From contig JAOPWG010000256.1 in NCBI GenBank assembly GCA_025965775.1, forward strand, positions 1 through 7,665: a stretch of DNA of 7,665 nt, in the 5' to 3' direction. Under the pieces are notes generated by a model. That model was not told where the DNA came from and did not search any database. It was given only the letters and a program-made list of their open reading frames with translations. The stretch comes from Modestobacter sp. GTDB lineage: Bacteria > Actinomycetota > Actinomycetes > Mycobacteriales > Geodermatophilaceae. Below are positions 5,773 through 7,665 of the stretch, piece after piece; the first letter of the stretch is position 1, and each line of letters starts with the position of its first letter. The translations under genes were made by a program, and so were the position numbers.

Positions 5773-6909
5773 CTACGGGGGCGGCGGCTGCGCCTGCGGC
5801 CCTGCTTCGGGCTCCGCCCGCCGCGTTCGCACCGCTTCTTCCAGCTGCGCCCGTGCGGCGTCCGCGTCGGTGACCGCTCGGTCCCGCGCCTCCTCGGCCC
5901 GCAGCCGATCTCGCCGACTCTCCTCGGAATGGCGCTCAGCGCGCTCGGCGCGAGTCTCCTGCGCCTTCGCACGTTCGGTCTCGGCGTCTGCTCGCGCCGC
6001 CGCAGCGCGGGCGCGGCCGTCCACGGCGACGGTCTCGAGCCGGGCTGCCGCCGCCGCCTGCTCGGCGCGGCGGATGGTGTGCGCTGCTTGCGCCTGGGCG
6101 CGTTCGAACTCCTCGTGGGTCGCGCGCTCGGCCTTCAGCGCCTGGTCTCGCGCCGCCTCCGCGTGGGTTGCCCGCTCCTGTGCGCTCTCCGCGTCGGCGG
6201 CCGCTCGGTTCCACCCCGCCTGGGCCCGTGCCGCCTCACTGCGAGCCCGTTCGACGTCGCGCACGGCAACGTCCCGCTGTCGCCCGGCATCCCGTTGCCC
6301 AGCTTCAGCCTCGGCTGCTGCTGTCTCTGCTGCGGTCGCGTCGACGCGCGCCCGCTCCGTCTCGTTGTGCGCGGCGTCGGCCGCCGCCTGGGCAGTCGCG
6401 GCCGCAGCGCGGGCGGCGGTGGCCTCCTCCCGGGCGGCGGCGGCGGCGGCCTCGCCCCTGGTCGCGGCCTCGAGCGCTTCGCGCGTCGTTCTTTCTGCGA
6501 TTGCGCGCGCCCGGTCGGCGGTGGACGCTCGCTGGTCGGCCTCGGCGACGTCGCGCCGTGCGTCGGTGCGGATCGCCGCGTTCTCGATGTCGAACATCTC
6601 CGCGTCGGTGGCCAGGGTCAGGGCCGCCGCGGCGCCGCGTACCTGCTCCTCCATCGCCACCAGCGTCTCGCGGAGTCGGCCGGTGATCACCGCAAGCGTC
6701 TCGGTCGCCCGACTCGTCGGCTGCCTGCTCGCGAACTCCTGCGCCGTCGCGCCCGCCCGCTCCGCTGCCTCCGCTCGGCGAGCCGCGAAGGCGGTCGTGC
6801 GGTTGTGATCGGGGCGCGTGCAGTAGGACGACCGCCCACCGGTCGACGGGGGCGGGGCGACCGGGCGGTCACAGCCCGGAAAGGCGCACGGGACCGTGGC
6901 CGCGGACAT
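5773..6909 (-). CDS. Zinc-finger-like, long coiled-coil protein divergent from an integrase
   Basis: This is a 378-aa protein of unrecognised family. Residues 8-35 form a probable zinc knuckle, Cys8-X4-Cys13-X16-Cys30-X4-His35 (CAFPGCDRP, then SSYCTRPDHN). From about residue 40 to 365 it is almost entirely Ala, Arg and Glu with regular heptad character, predicting one very long coiled coil. It ends in a Pro-rich tail (QAQPPPP). There is no signal peptide or membrane segment. The architecture recalls plasmid KfrA proteins (small DNA-binding head plus long Ala-rich coiled coil), but the head here is zinc-finger-like rather than helix-turn-helix. ATG 6909 is chosen because the upstream in-frame stretch to ATG 7026 has low third-position GC and contains an inverted repeat; the RBS at 6909 is weak. 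Divergence from an integrase suggests a DNA-binding or maintenance role for a mobile element (inference). Confidence 0.75.
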   Translation of the reverse strand: MSAATVPCAFPGCDRPVAPPPSTGGRSSYCTRPDHNRTTAFAARRAEAAERAGATAQEFASRQPTSRATETLAVITGRLRETLVAMEEQVRGAAAALTLATDAEMFDIENAAIRTDARRDVAEADQRASTADRARAIAERTTREALEAATRGEAAAAAAREEATAARAAAATAQAAADAAHNETERARVDATAAETAAAEAEAGQRDAGRQRDVAVRDVERARSEAARAQAGWNRAAADAESAQERATHAEAARDQALKAERATHEEFERAQAQAAHTIRRAEQAAAAARLETVAVDGRARAAAARADAETERAKAQETRAERAERHSEESRRDRLRAEEARDRAVTDADAARAQLEEAVRTRRAEPEAGPQAQPPPP

Positions 6910-6921
6910 GCTGCCATTCTG

Positions 6922-6961
6922 CGTCCGTTCGTTCGTCAGAACCAGCGTGCACGAACGGACG
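6922..6961. promoter_or_regulatory. Inverted repeat (11-bp arms) in the divergent control region
   Basis: CGTCCGTTCGT at 6922-6932 is perfectly inverted at 6951-6961, with an 18-bp spacer that includes GTTC/GAAC. It lies 13 bp upstream of the coiled-coil gene start and about 76 bp upstream of the integrase start. The place and arm spacing suit an operator for a dimeric regulator, perhaps the zinc-finger coiled-coil protein acting on its own promoter. The half-sites could also be recombinase arm sites. Confidence 0.5.
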
Positions 6962-7018
6962 AATGCCGCCGTCGACCGCTCGGGTGTCCCGGCGCAACCG
7001 ACGCCTACTCCCGGGTAA

Positions 7019-7045
7019 GGCTCCATAATCAACGCTTATGGAGTC
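7019..7045. other. Candidate Xer/dif-like recombination core over the integrase start
   Basis: The arms GGCTCCATAA (7019-7028) and TTATGGAGTC (7036-7045) pair over 10 positions with one G-T mismatch, around a 7-bp centre TCAACGC. Tyrosine recombinase core sites have this layout: 9-13 bp inverted arms and a 6-8 bp central region. The inner ends CATAA and TTATG are the same as in the E. coli dif arms. The patch is AT-rich within GC-rich DNA, and the ATG of the integrase (7038) is in the right arm. CATAAT at 7024-7029 could also act as a -10 box for a nearly leaderless integrase mRNA, so a promoter/operator role is the alternative. Confidence 0.4.
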
Positions 7046-7665
7046 TGAAATTCGGGCCGCACATACTCCCTCCGAGGCGCCACCCGCCGACTCCCCGGGT
7101 GTTCCGGCCGCGTCCGGGGTTGCTGCCCGGGTCCACCCCACCGAGGGCGGCCTGGTGCTCCCCGGCGACCTGGAGTCGGTCGGCCGCTACCTCACCGCCG
7201 CGAAGGCCGAGTCGACGAGGAAGGCCTACGCGGCGGACTTCCGCGCCTGGTCGACCTGGGCGCAGCTGCGCGGCTTCAGCCCGCTGCCCGCGGCCGACAC
7301 CGCGGTCGCGGCGTACCTCGCGACGCTGAGCGACGCCGGCGCGAGCCCCCGCACCATCGCCCGGCGGCTGTCCGGCATCGGGCACGCCCACCGGGAGGCC
7401 GGACACCTCAGCCCGTCGGAGCACCCGGGCACGCGGGAGGTCCTCACGGGCATCCGCCGTGCGGCGGCCCGCGACAACCGCCGCCCGAGGAAGGCCCGCG
7501 CCCTCGACACGCCGACGATCCGTGCGCTCGTCGAGGACCTGCCCGCGGGAGTCGCCGGACTGCGCGATCGAGCCCTCATCCTCACCTCGTTCGCCCTCGC
7601 GCTCAGGGCCTCGGACGCGTGCTGGCTGGACGTGACGGACCTGGCCCCGGCCGGGCACGGCGGCC
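7038..7665 (+). CDS. Tyrosine recombinase/integrase (5' part, cut by window end)
   Basis: The open frame gives the first 209 residues. After a Pro/Ala-rich N-terminus comes a SAM-like core-binding domain (about residues 44-145: YLTAAKAESTRKAYAADFRAWSTW, later SPRTIARRLSGIGHAHREAGH). The catalytic domain then begins with TPTIRALVEDLP, LRDRALILTSFALALRASDACWLDV. Arg190 in LALRASD aligns with the first catalytic Arg of the family (usually LRRSEL). The remaining catalytic His/Arg and Tyr residues lie past the edge, so activity cannot be judged. These enzymes cut and rejoin DNA at short inverted sites through a Tyr-DNA bond. There is no ribosome binding site before ATG 7038, which fits a leaderless start from CATAAT at 7024-7029. 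An inverted repeat overlaps the start codon. Confidence 0.88.
   Translation, partial: MESEIRAAHTPSEAPPADSPGVPAASGVAARVHPTEGGLVLPGDLESVGRYLTAAKAESTRKAYAADFRAWSTWAQLRGFSPLPAADTAVAAYLATLSDAGASPRTIARRLSGIGHAHREAGHLSPSEHPGTREVLTGIRRAAARDNRRPRKARALDTPTIRALVEDLPAGVAGLRDRALILTSFALALRASDACWLDVTDLAPAGHGG

Noticed and set aside
6910..7026. N-terminal extension of the coiled-coil protein to ATG 7026 or TTG 7032
   Set aside because: Third-position GC is low there, the stretch contains the inverted repeat, and the zinc knuckle begins right after ATG 6909.
5498..7329. Two long + strand open frames (436 and 598 aa) across the coiled-coil gene
   Set aside because: They are Arg/Ala/Ser-rich readings opposite a regular Ala/Arg/Glu coiled coil. 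One also runs into the integrase out of frame. No domain or plausible start supports them.

Overview
The window is very GC-rich, with a strong preference for G or C at third codon positions, GTG as well as ATG starts, AGGAGG-type ribosome binding sites and tightly overlapping genes. This fits a high-GC actinobacterium. The gene content would suit Geodermatophilaceae, Pseudonocardiaceae or Mycobacteriales, but the genus cannot be fixed from sequence alone.

Left part (1-2881, + strand): a nitrile/nitrogen scavenging locus. After the 3' end of an unidentified gene comes a protein of the MSMEG_0572/Sll0783 nitrogen-starvation family. A strong 55-nt hairpin follows, then a compact cassette of four genes: nitrile hydratase beta subunit (nthB), cobalt-type alpha subunit (nthA, claw motif CTLCSC), a nitrile hydratase activator homologous to the beta N-terminus but ending in a (His-Asp)n tail, and an OsmC-family thiol protein. 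The four genes overlap by 1, 4 and about 20 bases, so they are probably made together. Likely roles are catalysis (alpha/beta), cobalt delivery (His-rich activator) and thiol or peroxide chemistry (OsmC, inferred). The start region of OsmC is written inside the His-Asp repeat of the activator in another frame.

Middle (2882-5565): a gap of about 295 bp between convergent genes holds two hairpins, one a long near-perfect candidate for a bidirectional terminator. A large secreted CocE/NonD-type X-Pro dipeptidyl-peptidase/esterase follows on the - strand with a complete Ser-Asp-His triad. Its upstream region carries two 11-bp direct repeats resembling a PHO box.

Right part (5566-7665): this looks like the border of an accessory or mobile segment. 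A small - strand ORF with a very good ribosome binding site contains, out of frame, what looks like the C-terminus of a GNAT acetyltransferase and is probably a gene relic. Upstream of it lies a 378-aa protein with an N-terminal CCCH zinc-finger-like knuckle and a very long Ala/Arg/Glu coiled coil. Diverging from it is a tyrosine recombinase (integrase) cut by the window end. The 128-bp divergent control region contains an 11-bp inverted repeat next to the coiled-coil gene. A second inverted repeat, with CATAA/TTATG inner arms around a 7-bp centre, overlaps the integrase start codon and has the layout of a Xer/dif-type recombination core. This integrase, recombination-like site and zinc-finger coiled-coil module is the best candidate for something undescribed.
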